In this document: piece by piece, positions 13,075 through 23,030 of the stretch
Layout: each line of letters opens with the position of its first letter
How positions within the stretch are numbered: position 1 is the first letter of the stretch
NCBI GenBank assembly: GCA_902612345.1
Contig: CACMDE010000004.1
Coordinates: 1-64,000, forward strand
Reading direction: 5' to 3'
DNA: 64,000 bases
Origin: an uncultured Pelagibacteraceae bacterium
GTDB lineage: Bacteria > Pseudomonadota > Alphaproteobacteria > Pelagibacterales > Pelagibacteraceae
Notes under the pieces: model-generated
What the model was told of the DNA's origin: nothing
The model's input: only the letters and a program-made list of their open reading frames with translations
Databases searched by the model: none
Made by a program: the position numbers and the translations under genes

Positions 13075-15098
13075 TGCTTAATTCTTTTCTGATACCTTAA
13101 CCAACCAGGGCTTTTAATTTCGCTTTCATAATCTATATCTTGATTAAAATCAAATTCGTCACTTTCATCATTTAAGAATTGGTTATTTTTTTTAATATTT
13201 TTTTCTGGGAGTTCGTCAATAAATCTTGATCCAATACTATCTATCCAATCTCCTTGATAAAATCTATTAATTGAAAAGGAAATATGGGCAATTTTTTTAG
13301 CTCTTGTTATTCCAACATAAGCTAATCTTCTTTCTTCTTCCAATCCACTCTGACCTTTCTCTTCCATAGATTTTTGGTGAGGAAATAATCCTTCTTCCCA
13401 ACCAGGTAAAAAAACTATATCGAATTCTAAACCTTTGGAAGAATGCATTGTCATTAAATTAACTTTCTGACCCTCCCAATCTTGATCAATAGAGGTTGCT
13501 AATGCGACATGCTCTAAAAAGCTCTCTAGATTGTCGAATTCTTTCATTGCGTTCAAAAGTTCTTTAATATTTTCAAGTCTATTTTCGTTTTCTAAATCTT
13601 TTTTGTCTTTAAGCATTTGGCTATAACCAGATTCATCCAAAATTATTTGTAATAATTTGACGTGATTAATTTTTTTTCGTAGTTCAAATCTCCATTTATC
13701 TATAAGACTCAGTATTGAATTTAATCCTATTTTAGGTTTTGGTTTAATTAAATTTAATTCGATCATTTTTTTTGCACCATCTTCAAGTGAAAATCCATTT
13801 TTTTTAGCATAATCATAAATTGCTTTAATTGTAGTTTCTCCAATTGATCTTTTAGGGACATTAATAATTCTTTCAAATGAAAGATCATCCCTTGGCTGAT
13901 TAATAATTCTTAAATACGCGATACAATCTTTTATTTCAGCTCTCTCGTAAAATTTTATTCCTCCAATAATTCTATATGGTATACCTATTTTTAAAAAACG
14001 TTCTTCAAATTCTCTAGTTTGAAAAATTGCTCTAACTAAAATCGAAATATTGTTCAAGTTAAACTTTGATTTTAGCTTTTCTATTCTCTCTCCAATTCCA
14101 ATTGCTTCATCCTTGCCGCTTCTATAACTATCAAGATAAACGCTCTCACCATCTTCACCGTCTGTAAAAAGAGTTTTTCCAACCCTGTTTTCATTATTAG
14201 AAATTAGACTTGAAGCAACTGATAAAATATTTTGTGTTGATCTATAATTTTTTTCCAATCTAATTATTTTCGTATCAGTATAAATTTTATCAAATTCAAG
14301 AAAATTTTTTATTTCTGCACCTCTCCAGCTATAAATAGATTGATCATCATCACCTACGCAACAAATATTTTTATTTTCTTCTGCTAATAGTTTAAGCCAT
14401 TTACTTTGTATAAAGTTTGTATCTTGATATTCATCAACCAATATATATTTAAAATTTCTTGAATACATTTTCGTAATATCTGGATTATTTTCAAAAATCT
14501 TAATACAGTGGAGTATAAGATCATTAAAATCACAAGCATTTAAATCTAAAAGTTTAGACTGATAAATTTCATAAATCTTAAGAAATGAAGCTTCTAATCT
14601 TTCACTTTTTTTAAGCAGAACATCCGCTGGATACCAACCTTTATTTTTCCATTTTTCAATTACATTTAATATAAAATTAGGGGAGATTTTTTTTGTATCT
14701 ATGTTCTCTGATTTACAAATATTTTTTATTAATTTTTTTTGATCATCTTGATCTAGTATTGTAAAGTTATAATTTAAGTTAGCTGCACGAGCATGTTTTC
14801 TCAAAATTTTTACACAAATAGCATGAAAAGTTCCAACCCAAGGCATTCCAAAATTCTTTTTTTTTAAGTTAAATAAAATTCTATTACGCATTTCACTCGC
14901 AGCTTTGTTAGTAAAAGTGACAGCTAAAATTTCACTTGGATCAGCTTTTTTAGATAAAATAATATGACAAATTCTAGATGTTAATACTTTAGTTTTTCCA
15001 GACCCTGCTCCAGCCACAATCAGAAGGGGACCATTTAAATATGTCACAGCTTCTTTTTGTTTATCGTTCAAATTATTTATATAATCAAAATTTAACAT
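13071..15098 (-). CDS. uvrD: UvrD/PcrA-type superfamily 1 DNA helicase
   Basis: This 3'-5' DNA helicase acts in mismatch and excision repair and in recombination control. The 675 residues contain the SF1 motifs in order: Q motif LNDKQKEAV, Walker A VAGAGSGKTKVL (about 28), motif II LVDEYQDTN, motif III GDDDQSIYSWRGAE, motif IV LEKNYRST, motif V MTMHSSKGLEFD and motif VI YVGITRAKK. The C-terminal tail is short and acidic compared with E. coli UvrD (720), closer to PcrA in size. No GTTC-N7-GTTC box is visible in the 34 bases before the start, so an SOS role is not evident. Confidence 0.93.
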
Positions 15099-15132
15099 TT
15101 TATATTTAAGTTGTATAAGTACTTTCTAAATT

Positions 15133-16533
15133 ATGAAAAAAAATACAATAATTACTTTTAAAAGTAATTTTTTAAAAGAACAAGATCCTTTTCATCTAGT
15201 TGTTATTTTTTTTATAATCTTTTTTGGCACAGCTATTTTTTTTTCAATACCAACATTTTATGATTATACAAAATTCAACCAAGAAATTAAAGAAACGATC
15301 AATAAAGACTATAAAATCCAAATTGACAATTTAGAGAATATTAGCTTTAGATTTATACCATCCCCACATTTACTGATAAAAAAATCTGAAATTAAAATCA
15401 AAAATAATGAAACCGAACCTGTGGCGAATCTAAAAAATACTAAAGTATATATTTCATTATTAGATTTTTATAAAAAGGATAAATTTAACATTAAAAGAAT
15501 AGAAATTGATAAAGCTAACTTATATCTAAATAATTTATCATTAACAAATTTCATACAAAATTTGAAAAAAAATATTGTTAAAAAAATTTTAATTAAGAAA
15601 AGTACAATTTTTTTTAAAAATGAAAAGGGAGATATTATTTTATTATCAAAAATTCAATTACTCAATTATAGAATTGATTTTCAAAATAATAAGAAAATTT
15701 TTGAAATAGATGGTAATCTATTTGATTCTAATTATGAATTTAAATATTCAATTGACTATAAAATTCCTGATGTTCAAAATATTAGACTAGAGTTTAAAAA
15801 TCCAAATATTTTATTTGAAAATAAATTAATTGAAAATTTTAACTCCACTACACTCGATCAAGAAGGAATATTAAATATAGAATTTTTAAGTAATAAAAAT
15901 AGTATTAAATACGAAATAAAAAAAAATAATTTAAGTTTAATACGATCTGATACGAAAAATTCAAACTTTGATTTGATAGGCTCGATAAATTTTAAGCCTT
16001 TTCATTTTAATTTGATTGTTGATTTAAAAGAAATAAATTTAATAAAATTAGAAAATATTTTTTATAATATTTATAAAAATAAAAAGTTAAAATTAAATAA
16101 TCTATCAGGAACATTACAATTAAATTTTAGTAATATTGATAATAAAGTTCTCAAAACAGGTTCAATAGATTTAAAAATTGAAAATTCAGATCTAATAACA
16201 AAAAAAGATATATTTAATTTAAGTGATTTTGCAAATTTAGAAATTGTAGATTATCAATATTTAGACAACAGTGGCCAAATACTTCAAATGAAAGTAAAAG
16301 TTAATATAAGAAATAGAGAAAAATTTAATAGATTTCTTTTTAATTTTAGAAAAAATAAAATTAATCATGATAACTTATACTTTATTTACCAATTTGATAA
16401 TGAAAGTAGAACAAACCTAATCTCAAAGATATCAAATAAAGAGTTTTTAAGTGGAAGTGAACTTTATAAATTTAATAACTTGCAACAACTAAAAGTTTTA
16501 TTAAAAGATGAAGATCTTTTTATGTGGGATTAA
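15133..16533 (+). CDS. AsmA-like envelope protein
   Basis: The 466-residue product has a cytoplasmic N terminus of about 20 residues, one strong membrane segment (about 21-40), then a long beta-rich, Asn/Lys/Ile-rich region. The stretch [21 protein letters not shown] resembles the AsmA N-terminal domain, where phospholipid-transport or outer-membrane-assembly proteins carry a FxPxPxLxLxxxxI pattern. AsmA-like proteins are anchored in the inner membrane and extend into the periplasm, where they are linked to lipid movement. This assignment is by pattern and is moderate. It is divergent from uvrD (34 bases apart) and overlaps fumC convergently by 14 bases. Confidence 0.6.
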   Translation: MKKNTIITFKSNFLKEQDPFHLVVIFFIIFFGTAIFFSIPTFYDYTKFNQEIKETINKDYKIQIDNLENISFRFIPSPHLLIKKSEIKIKNNETEPVANLKNTKVYISLLDFYKKDKFNIKRIEIDKANLYLNNLSLTNFIQNLKKNIVKKILIKKSTIFFKNEKGDIILLSKIQLLNYRIDFQNNKKIFEIDGNLFDSNYEFKYSIDYKIPDVQNIRLEFKNPNILFENKLIENFNSTTLDQEGILNIEFLSNKNSIKYEIKKNNLSLIRSDTKNSNFDLIGSINFKPFHFNLIVDLKEINLIKLENIFYNIYKNKKLKLNNLSGTLQLNFSNIDNKVLKTGSIDLKIENSDLITKKDIFNLSDFANLEIVDYQYLDNSGQILQMKVKVNIRNREKFNRFLFNFRKNKINHDNLYFIYQFDNESRTNLISKISNKEFLSGSELYKFNNLQQLKVLLKDEDLFMWD

Positions 16534-17908
16534 TCATTTTTTTTGGGTTTACAATTTTAAAATATTCTTTTTCAGTCAAAAGTTTACTCTTAACTGCTTC
16601 ATGTTTTAAGGTAGTTCCATTTTTAAGTGCGGCTTTAGCAATTCTAGAAGCTTTATCATATCCAATTTTAGGAGTTAAAGCAGTTACTAACATTAAAGAA
16701 TTTTCTAAATCAGATTTAATTTTTTTTGTATTAGCTTTTATTCCTTTAACACAGAATTTTGCAAAATTTTTTGAACTATCTGCAATTAAGTCAATAGATT
16801 GTAAAATATTATGGGCAATTAATGGTTTAAATACATTTAATTCGAATTGACCTTGTGATCCAGCAATAGTAATTCCATTGTGATTACCAATTACTTTAAC
16901 ACAAACCATGGTAACAGCTTCTGATTGTGTGGGATTTACTTTTCCTGGCATGATAGAAGAACCTGGTTCATTCGCTGGAAGTATCAATTCACCGTATCCT
17001 GCCCTTGGACCGGAACCGAGATATCTTATATCATTTGCAATCTTCATAAGACAAACTGCTGCAGTATTTAATGTTCCAGAATAATTTACTATAGCATCAT
17101 GAGCTGCTAGAGCAGCAAATTTATTTTTTGCAGGTTTAAAATTAATCTTTGTTAAATTACTTATTTCCCTACAAATTTTTTTATCAAAATTTTTTTTAGT
17201 ATTGATTCCTGTGCCAACAGCTGTCCCACCTTGAGCTAAAAAATATATTTCTTTTAATGCATTTTTGATTCTTAAAATTGTGTCTTCCAATTGAGAGTGG
17301 TAACCTGAAAATTCTTGGCCCAAAGTTAATGGCGTTGCATCTTGTAGATGAGTTCTTCCAACTTTAATAATATTTTTAAATTGATTTGATTTTCTTTTTA
17401 ATTCTTTATGTAAAAGATTCAGCGAAGGTAATAGTTTATCTCTTGTTTCAATAGCTATTGCTATATGAATTGCACTTGGAAAGACATCATTAGTCGACTG
17501 CGATTTATTTACATGATCGTTTGGATGTACAGGTTTTTTCGATCCAAGCTTACCTTTTAAAATTTGTATTGCTCTATTTGAAATAACTTCATTTACATTC
17601 ATATTGGTTTGGGTGCCAGATCCTGTTTGCCAAACTTTTAAAGGAAAATGTTCTTCAAGCTTACCTTTAATAACTTCGTCTGCAGCTCTTATTATCGAAT
17701 TTGCTATTTTTATATCTATTTGTTTTTCTTTTTTATGAACAATTGCTGCTGATTTTTTTATAATACCAATTGATTTGATTAGTACTGACCTTACTTTAAA
17801 TTCTCCAATATCAAAATATTTTTTTGATCTTTGAGTTGATGCTCCCCAATACTTATCCACAGGCACATCAATTCCACCAATGCTGTCGTACTCTTTTCTA
17901 GTTTTCAT
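16520..17908 (-). CDS. fumC: Fumarate hydratase class II
   Basis: FumC converts fumarate to malate in the TCA cycle, in the cytoplasm and without an iron-sulfur cluster. Its 462 residues fit the family. Signatures seen are [14 protein letters not shown] (about 100), [14 protein letters not shown] (about 130), [20 protein letters not shown] (about 184) and the fumarase/lyase signature [11 protein letters not shown] (about 317) with the catalytic serine loop. Aspartase is the nearest alternative, but HPNDHVN and the overall motif set fit class II fumarase. It is transcribed away from the MazG-like gene with a 77-base A+T-rich gap between their starts. Confidence 0.95.
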   Translation of the reverse strand: MKTRKEYDSIGGIDVPVDKYWGASTQRSKKYFDIGEFKVRSVLIKSIGIIKKSAAIVHKKEKQIDIKIANSIIRAADEVIKGKLEEHFPLKVWQTGSGTQTNMNVNEVISNRAIQILKGKLGSKKPVHPNDHVNKSQSTNDVFPSAIHIAIAIETRDKLLPSLNLLHKELKRKSNQFKNIIKVGRTHLQDATPLTLGQEFSGYHSQLEDTILRIKNALKEIYFLAQGGTAVGTGINTKKNFDKKICREISNLTKINFKPAKNKFAALAAHDAIVNYSGTLNTAAVCLMKIANDIRYLGSGPRAGYGELILPANEPGSSIMPGKVNPTQSEAVTMVCVKVIGNHNGITIAGSQGQFELNVFKPLIAHNILQSIDLIADSSKNFAKFCVKGIKANTKKIKSDLENSLMLVTALTPKIGYDKASRIAKAALKNGTTLKHEAVKSKLLTEKEYFKIVNPKKMINPT

Positions 17909-17985
17909 AATATAATTAAAGGTATTAAAATGTTATACATTAAAAAATTTAAAAATCCTAGCAGATGAAAAAATAAGGAGAAAAA

Positions 17986-18363
17986 ATGACTAATTTTGAA
18001 AAAGTAGGTTTATTTATGAGTACCTTTGGGCAAGAACTAAAAAAAAAATCTGAGCTTTCAACTGAGAAAATTAACTCTTTGAGATTAAGCTTGATTCAAG
18101 AGGAGTTAGAGGAGTTAACTAAAGCAATAAAAGAAAATGATATTCTTGAAGTAGCTGATGCTCTTACAGATATTTTATACGTTACTTATGGAGCTGGACA
18201 TGCCTTTGGAATTAACCTAGACAATTGTTTTAACGAGGTACAAAAATCTAATATGAGTAAATTGGGAAAAGATGGGAAGCCAATTTATAATGAGCATGGC
18301 AAAGTAATGAAAGGGCCAGATTATTTTAAGCCTAATTTGTCAAAATTTATTGTTACTGATTAA
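17986..18363 (+). CDS. MazG-like nucleotide pyrophosphohydrolase
   Basis: The 125-residue protein is an all-alpha NTP pyrophosphohydrolase of the MazG/HisE-like superfamily. The metal-binding pattern is visible as LIQEELEELTKAI (about 36-48, the ExxE part) followed by EVADALTDILYVTYGAG (about 55-71, the ExxD part). Such enzymes hydrolyse (d)NTPs or related compounds and may sanitise nucleotide pools, but the substrate cannot be read from sequence. It may instead be called phosphoribosyl-ATP pyrophosphohydrolase-like; a true HisE would be expected near his genes. A clear AAGGAG ribosome site precedes the ATG. Its TAA shares a TTAA with the stop of convergent ygfZ. Confidence 0.8.
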   Translation: MTNFEKVGLFMSTFGQELKKKSELSTEKINSLRLSLIQEELEELTKAIKENDILEVADALTDILYVTYGAGHAFGINLDNCFNEVQKSNMSKLGKDGKPIYNEHGKVMKGPDYFKPNLSKFIVTD

Positions 18364-19241
18364 GACCAAAATGGTTTAATTATTTTTATTTTAGCTTTTT
18401 CTGTTAAAAAAATTTCTTCCATTTTAAAATTAGGATCCTTAAATTTAAAAAGTCCAAAAGAAAATTTAGAATTGTTGATAATTTTTCCTATCTCAGTATT
18501 ATTTATTTTAATTATATCATCATTATTAATATTTCCCTCGATGATTTTAACAGGATAAATTCTTCTACTAATTTTCTCTTTCAATTTCATTCTAGCTGTA
18601 TTTTCTTGACCAACATAACAACCTTTTTTAAAATCAATTGCATTTAATTCTTCTGAATTAGTTTCTAAGCCAAATATTTTGTTTTGAAAATTTTCTGTGT
18701 CTGAGCTAGGAATTCCAAGAGAGTGACTTAATTGATAATACTCCTCAATATGAGAAATTTTTAAATTTAATTTTTTTGATGATAAATATAGTTTTTCTAA
18801 ATTTATTACTATTCTTGCCCCTAATTTAATACATCTTGGATCTAAAACTACCGGATCTTCCCTAAATTTAATAGTTGTACCTAATTCAATATTTTTTTCA
18901 AAATCAGTGAAATTCTCTTTTGAAAGTGCAGCAACTACAAATTCATTTGAAAGATTTGTAATTTCTACCTTTGATCGTAATTTATATAGAGTCAGTTGTT
19001 TGTATAGACTTTCTATTTGATATTTTGGACAATCTAAAAAGTAACCACTTTTGTGTTTGATAACAATAAATTCAAACAAGTATTTTCCTTGAGGTGTTAA
19101 TAAATATGAAAAACAACTATGATTTTCCGAAACTTTTTTTAAATCATTACTAATTATATTTTGTAAATAATTAAAAGAATCTTTCCCATTAATATAAACA
19201 ATGCCTCTATCTTCTAATATATAAATACTCTCTTTTTTCAT
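18360..19241 (-). CDS. ygfZ: YgfZ/IBA57-type folate-binding protein
   Basis: YgfZ proteins bind folate and support maturation or repair of some [4Fe-4S] enzymes. They are structurally related to GcvT but lack aminomethyltransferase activity. The 293-residue product carries the diagnostic motif KGCYVGQENTARMK (about 205-218) with the conserved cysteine, and an N-terminal segment VYINGKDSFNYLQNIISND typical of the family. The region after the motif is the short beta-barrel. It faces pyrC divergently with a 43-base gap and overlaps the MazG-like gene end by 4 bases. It is separate from the true gcvT at 56897. Confidence 0.88.
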   Translation of the reverse strand: MKKESIYILEDRGIVYINGKDSFNYLQNIISNDLKKVSENHSCFSYLLTPQGKYLFEFIVIKHKSGYFLDCPKYQIESLYKQLTLYKLRSKVEITNLSNEFVVAALSKENFTDFEKNIELGTTIKFREDPVVLDPRCIKLGARIVINLEKLYLSSKKLNLKISHIEEYYQLSHSLGIPSSDTENFQNKIFGLETNSEELNAIDFKKGCYVGQENTARMKLKEKISRRIYPVKIIEGNINNDDIIKINNTEIGKIINNSKFSFGLFKFKDPNFKMEEIFLTEKAKIKIIKPFWS

Positions 19242-19284
19242 AATTGCTTATCAATAGATTATAATATAATAACTTTTTTACTAT

Positions 19285-20592
19285 ATGTTAGATTTAATAA
19301 TTAAAAATGGACAATGTTACATAGATGGTGATTTAAAAAATGTTGATGTTGCTATAAAAGATGGAAAAATTCACCAGATAGGTAAAATTTCAGAAAAAGC
19401 AAAGGAAGAAATAAACGCCAAAGGTCAAACTGTGTTACCAGGATGTATTGATACACAAACACATTTTAGAGAGCCAGGTTCAACTGACACAGAAGATCTT
19501 CATTCAGGCAGTAGAGCAGCAATTTCAGGTGGAATAACAAGTGTATTTGAAATGCCAAATACAAATCCACCAACTTCCAATATGAAAGAGTTTCAAAGAA
19601 AGTTAGATCTCGCAAAAAATAGAATGTATTGTAATTATGCCTTCTATTTTGGTGCAACAGCTGATAATTCACAGGATCTAGCAAGCTTGAAAGATTTAGA
19701 TGGATGTTGCGGTATCAAATTATTTGCAGGCTCATCGACTGGTAATTTATTAGTTGCAGAAGAAAAAGATATAGATAAAGTTTTTCAAAACAGCTCAAAG
19801 GTTGTAGCTGTACATTCTGAAGATGAAGCCATTTTAAATACAAATAAAAAATTAATTAAAAAAGGGGATGTCCATACTCATCCAATTTGGAGAAGTGTAG
19901 AATGTGCAATGTCATCAACAAGAAGAATTGTTAAAATTGCTGAGCGATATAATAAAAAAGCCCATATACTTCACATTACAACAAAAGAGGAGATAGATTT
20001 TTTATCTCAACATAAAGGAAATATTTCATTTGAGATCACTCCCCAGCATTTAACTTTGTTTGCTCCTGATTGTTATAATAAACTTGGAACTTATGCTCAA
20101 ATGAACCCTCCAATAAGGGATAAATCTCATTACGATAGATTATGGTATGCAGTTAGAAATAATTTAAATGATACAATTGGATCTGATCATGCTCCACACC
20201 TTAAGGTAAATAAAGATAAAGAATATCCAAATTCACCATCAGGAATGCCAGGGGTTCAAACTATACTCCCAGTAATGTTAAACCATGTAAATGAAGGAAA
20301 GCTTACACTAAATCAATTAATTAATTATGTCTGCGAAAATCCAATTAAAATTTTTAGAATTAAAAATAAAGGATTTATCAAAGAAGGTTATGATGCTGAT
20401 TTTACAATTGTCGATATGAATAGAATAATAGAAATTAAAAATGAAAATATAGAAAGTAAGTGTAAATGGTCACCATTTAATCGATACAAGTTTAAAGGTA
20501 CTCCTGTAGCAACAATAATAAATGGTGAAATAAAAATGAAGGATGGAAAAATAATTGGAGATCCATCTGGTAAACCTTTAGTTTTTAATTAA
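19285..20592 (+). CDS. pyrC: Dihydroorotase-family amidohydrolase (class I type)
   Basis: Dihydroorotase closes carbamoyl-aspartate to dihydroorotate in pyrimidine synthesis. The 435-residue protein has the class I scaffold: an N-terminal beta-sandwich strand (DLIIKNGQCYIDG), TIM-barrel strand 1 with DTQTHFREPG (about 56), FEMPNTNPPT, a lysine in GIKLFAGSSTG, VAVHSEDE, HILHITTKEE and IGSDHAPH, and a C-terminal strand. The first metal His of the usual H-x-H is Gln here. As I recall, this DTQxHFREPG form is common in alphaproteobacterial copies, so function is likely but not certain; allantoinase or hydantoinase activity is an alternative. It overlaps the SMR gene convergently by 8 bases. Confidence 0.82.
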   Translation: MLDLIIKNGQCYIDGDLKNVDVAIKDGKIHQIGKISEKAKEEINAKGQTVLPGCIDTQTHFREPGSTDTEDLHSGSRAAISGGITSVFEMPNTNPPTSNMKEFQRKLDLAKNRMYCNYAFYFGATADNSQDLASLKDLDGCCGIKLFAGSSTGNLLVAEEKDIDKVFQNSSKVVAVHSEDEAILNTNKKLIKKGDVHTHPIWRSVECAMSSTRRIVKIAERYNKKAHILHITTKEEIDFLSQHKGNISFEITPQHLTLFAPDCYNKLGTYAQMNPPIRDKSHYDRLWYAVRNNLNDTIGSDHAPHLKVNKDKEYPNSPSGMPGVQTILPVMLNHVNEGKLTLNQLINYVCENPIKIFRIKNKGFIKEGYDADFTIVDMNRIIEIKNENIESKCKWSPFNRYKFKGTPVATIINGEIKMKDGKIIGDPSGKPLVFN

Positions 20593-20920
20593 TTACTTTA
20601 GATGAATACATATTAACTAATGTTAAACCGATAACAATTAGAAATAATCCTAGAATAACTTGCCAGTTTAATGTCTGGCCATAAATTAAGTAGCCAAGTA
20701 TTGCTACTGTGAAAATACCCAGCCCACACCAAGTTGCATAAACTACTGCCAAAGGAAGTTTTGTCACAACAATTGACAAACAAAAAAATGCACAAATATA
20801 AAAAATGATAAGAAAACCAGTGGGTATTGGTTTACTAAATCCCTTTGTAACTGGTAGCAACATTGTGCCGGCAACTTCAAAAAAAGTAGCAGCAATCAAA
20901 ATTAAATATGTTTTAAGCAT
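20585..20920 (-). CDS. SMR-family small multidrug/guanidinium-type exporter
   Basis: This 111-residue inner-membrane protein has four hydrophobic helices and the SMR signature. The essential helix-1 Glu sits in ATFFEVAGT (about residue 15), and the helix-3 motif YATWCGLG is present (about 65). SMR proteins work as dual-topology dimers exchanging protons for cationic drugs, quaternary ammonium compounds or guanidinium; the substrate here cannot be decided. Its start base coincides with the last base of the prpE stop, so it is translated from the prpE transcript. This raises the possibility of a housekeeping export role. Confidence 0.87.
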   Translation of the reverse strand: MLKTYLILIAATFFEVAGTMLLPVTKGFSKPIPTGFLIIFYICAFFCLSIVVTKLPLAVVYATWCGLGIFTVAILGYLIYGQTLNWQVILGLFLIVIGLTLVNMYSSKVIN

Positions 20921-22815
20921 TATTTTAATATACCATTTTTTATTAAATTATCTTTTATTTCATCTAAAATCACAGGGTCATCTATTGTTGCTGGCATTTT
21001 ATATTCCTCTTTATCAGCAATTTTTCTAACTGTACCCCTTAATATTTTGCCTGATCTTGTTTTAGGTAATCTTTTAACAACTATCACAGTTTTGAAGGCT
21101 GCAACTGGTCCAACTTTATCTCTAACCATTTGAATACATTCTTTTGAAATAATTTCATTTTCTTTTGTAACTCCAGCTTTTAAAGCAATCAGACCAATTG
21201 GAAGCTGACCTTTCAATTGATCTTTAATTCCAATAACTGCACATTCAGCTACTGATTGATGTTCTGATAAAACTTCCTCTATTGCGCCAGTGGATAATCT
21301 ATGACCTGCAACATTTATAATGTCGTCTGTTCTAGACATGATCCAAACGTAACCATCTTCATCAATATGTCCCGCATCATAAGTTTGGTAATAACCTTCA
21401 TAATTTGTCATATAATTTTCTTTATATCTTTCATCGGCATTCCATAGTGTAGGAAAAGTACCAGGTGGCAAAGGAAGTTTTACAACTATATCGCCCATTT
21501 CATTTGGCTTTGCCAAAGTACTATCAGGTTTAATTATTTTTACATCATATCCTGGTACAGGTTTACATGCAGAACCATATTTAGTTTTTTGCATTTCGAT
21601 ACCAGTGCAATTTCCACTAATTGACCAACTTGTTTCTGTTTGCCACCAATGGTCGATTACAGGAACATTTAATAAATTTTCTGCCCACTTAATCGTATCT
21701 GGATCTGCTCTTTCACCAGCTAAGAATAAAGACTCAAATGAACTTAGATCATACTTTGAAAAAAATATTCCTTCAGGATCTTCTTTTTTAATAGCTCTAA
21801 ATGCTGTCGGCGCTGTAAATAAAGATTTAATTTTATAATCAGATATTATTCTCCAAAAAACTCCTGCATCTGGAGTCCCCACTGGTTTTCCCTCAAATAA
21901 GACAGTAGTACATCCCTTAAAGAGAGGGGCATAAACTATATAAGAGTGACCAACAATCCATCCAATATCACTTGCTGACCACCAAACATCATTTTCATCA
22001 ATATTATAAATATTCTTCATGGTCCATTTTAGAGCCGCAATATGTCCTCCCGTATCTCTTACAATACCTTTTGGCACACCAGTCGTTCCAGAAGTATACA
22101 AAATATATGCAAAATCATTTGATCTCATTTCAACACAATCTTTATCTTTTGCATTTGATAGTGCCTCATTCCATGTAATTTCTAATGGTGCCTTTAAATT
22201 TATTTCATGTCCTTTTCTTTGAAAAAAAACAACTTTTTCTATTTTGTGTTTGGCAAGATTTATAGCTCCATCTACTAATGGTCTATATTCAACTGTTCTT
22301 CCAGGCTCAAATCCACAAGATGCTGTAATTAAAATTTTTGCTTTGCTATCATCAATTCTACTTGCAAGCTCATTTGATGCAAAACCACCAAAGACAACCG
22401 AGTGTATTGCTCCAATTCTACCACAAGCTAGCATTGCAATAACCGCCTCTGGTATCATTGGCATATAAATAATAACCCTATCTCCTTTTTTAACACCAAG
22501 ATTGTCTAAAGCTCCCGCAAACTTCGAAACTTTTTCTTTAAGTTGGTTAAATGTAAATTTAGCTTTGTTACCAGTTATTGGACTATCGTATATTAATGCA
22601 ATTTTTTCACCTTTACCTTGATCAATATGGAAATCCAAAGCATTGTAACAAGTATTTGTAACTCCATCCTCATACCATTTATAAAATGGAGGATTAGATT
22701 TATTTAAAATTTTGGTAGGTTTTTTAAACCAAAAGATATCTTCAGATACACTTTTCCAAAAATCTTCAGGATTTTTTATTGAATTTTCATAAATTTGATT
22801 AAATTTTTGACCCAT
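20920..22815 (-). CDS. prpE: Propionyl-CoA synthetase (acyl-CoA ligase)
   Basis: This 631-residue AMP-forming ligase activates propionate, and perhaps acetate, with ATP and CoA. The N terminus NSIKNPEDFWKSVSEDIFW is the ACAS N-domain. The AMP-binding motif YILYTSGTTGVPKGIVRDTGG (about 233), WWQTETSWSISG, SRTDDIINVAGHRLSTG and the C-terminal catalytic lysine in KTRSGKILRGTVRK are all present. RDTGGH and WWSASDIGWIVGHSYIVYAPL resemble PrpE more than Acs. It is transcribed away from proteorhodopsin across a 215-base gap and is followed by the SMR gene. Confidence 0.9.
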   Translation of the reverse strand: MGQKFNQIYENSIKNPEDFWKSVSEDIFWFKKPTKILNKSNPPFYKWYEDGVTNTCYNALDFHIDQGKGEKIALIYDSPITGNKAKFTFNQLKEKVSKFAGALDNLGVKKGDRVIIYMPMIPEAVIAMLACGRIGAIHSVVFGGFASNELASRIDDSKAKILITASCGFEPGRTVEYRPLVDGAINLAKHKIEKVVFFQRKGHEINLKAPLEITWNEALSNAKDKDCVEMRSNDFAYILYTSGTTGVPKGIVRDTGGHIAALKWTMKNIYNIDENDVWWSASDIGWIVGHSYIVYAPLFKGCTTVLFEGKPVGTPDAGVFWRIISDYKIKSLFTAPTAFRAIKKEDPEGIFFSKYDLSSFESLFLAGERADPDTIKWAENLLNVPVIDHWWQTETSWSISGNCTGIEMQKTKYGSACKPVPGYDVKIIKPDSTLAKPNEMGDIVVKLPLPPGTFPTLWNADERYKENYMTNYEGYYQTYDAGHIDEDGYVWIMSRTDDIINVAGHRLSTGAIEEVLSEHQSVAECAVIGIKDQLKGQLPIGLIALKAGVTKENEIISKECIQMVRDKVGPVAAFKTVIVVKRLPKTRSGKILRGTVRKIADKEEYKMPATIDDPVILDEIKDNLIKNGILK

Positions 22816-22863
22816 TATGATTTGTTAATAAGAACCATTTTAATATAGATTTTATGTTACAGG

Positions 22864-22893
22864 TTGTATTTAATTTTAAAAAGTTAGTAAAAT
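22864..22893 (+). promoter_or_regulatory. Possible sigma-70 promoter of proteorhodopsin
   Basis: TTGTAT and TAAAAT are separated by 18 bases in the gap before the rhodopsin gene. The -10 matches five of six consensus positions and the -35 only three, so the call is weak in this A+T-rich DNA. If correct, the 5' leader would be about 130 bases long and would contain the three inverted repeats listed next. The rest of the 22816-23030 gap shows no ORF. Confidence 0.3.
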
Positions 22894-22927
22894 CAATACT
22901 TTTTAATGTCCAAAAAAACTTTTAATA

Positions 22928-23002
22928 CCTAAGTAATTTTGTTATTAAGCCCCTAACTTAGGAATGACCACTATGGTTATTCTGTAGTTTAAATTTAAAC
23001 TA
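22928..23002 (+). repeat. Three adjacent inverted repeats in the proteorhodopsin leader
   Basis: Three inverted repeats lie end to end. CCTAAGT pairs with ACTTAGG (22928-22934 with 22956-22962). AATGACCA-CTA-TGGTTATT makes an eight-pair stem with one G-U (22963-22981). The 18-base perfect palindrome TAGTTTAAATTTAAACTA is at 22985-23002. They end 13 bases before the ribosome site GAGGGAG. No U-run follows any of them, so they are not simple terminators. They may form a structured 5' UTR, or the palindrome may be a protein site. Confidence 0.5.
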
Positions 23003-23030
23003 TAAATAAACGAAAGAGGGAGTTTTTAAT

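Noticed and set aside
18360-19241. ygfZ as a second gcvT
   Set aside because: The KGCYVGQE motif and length are those of YgfZ/IBA57. The aminomethyltransferase motifs are only in the gene at 56897.
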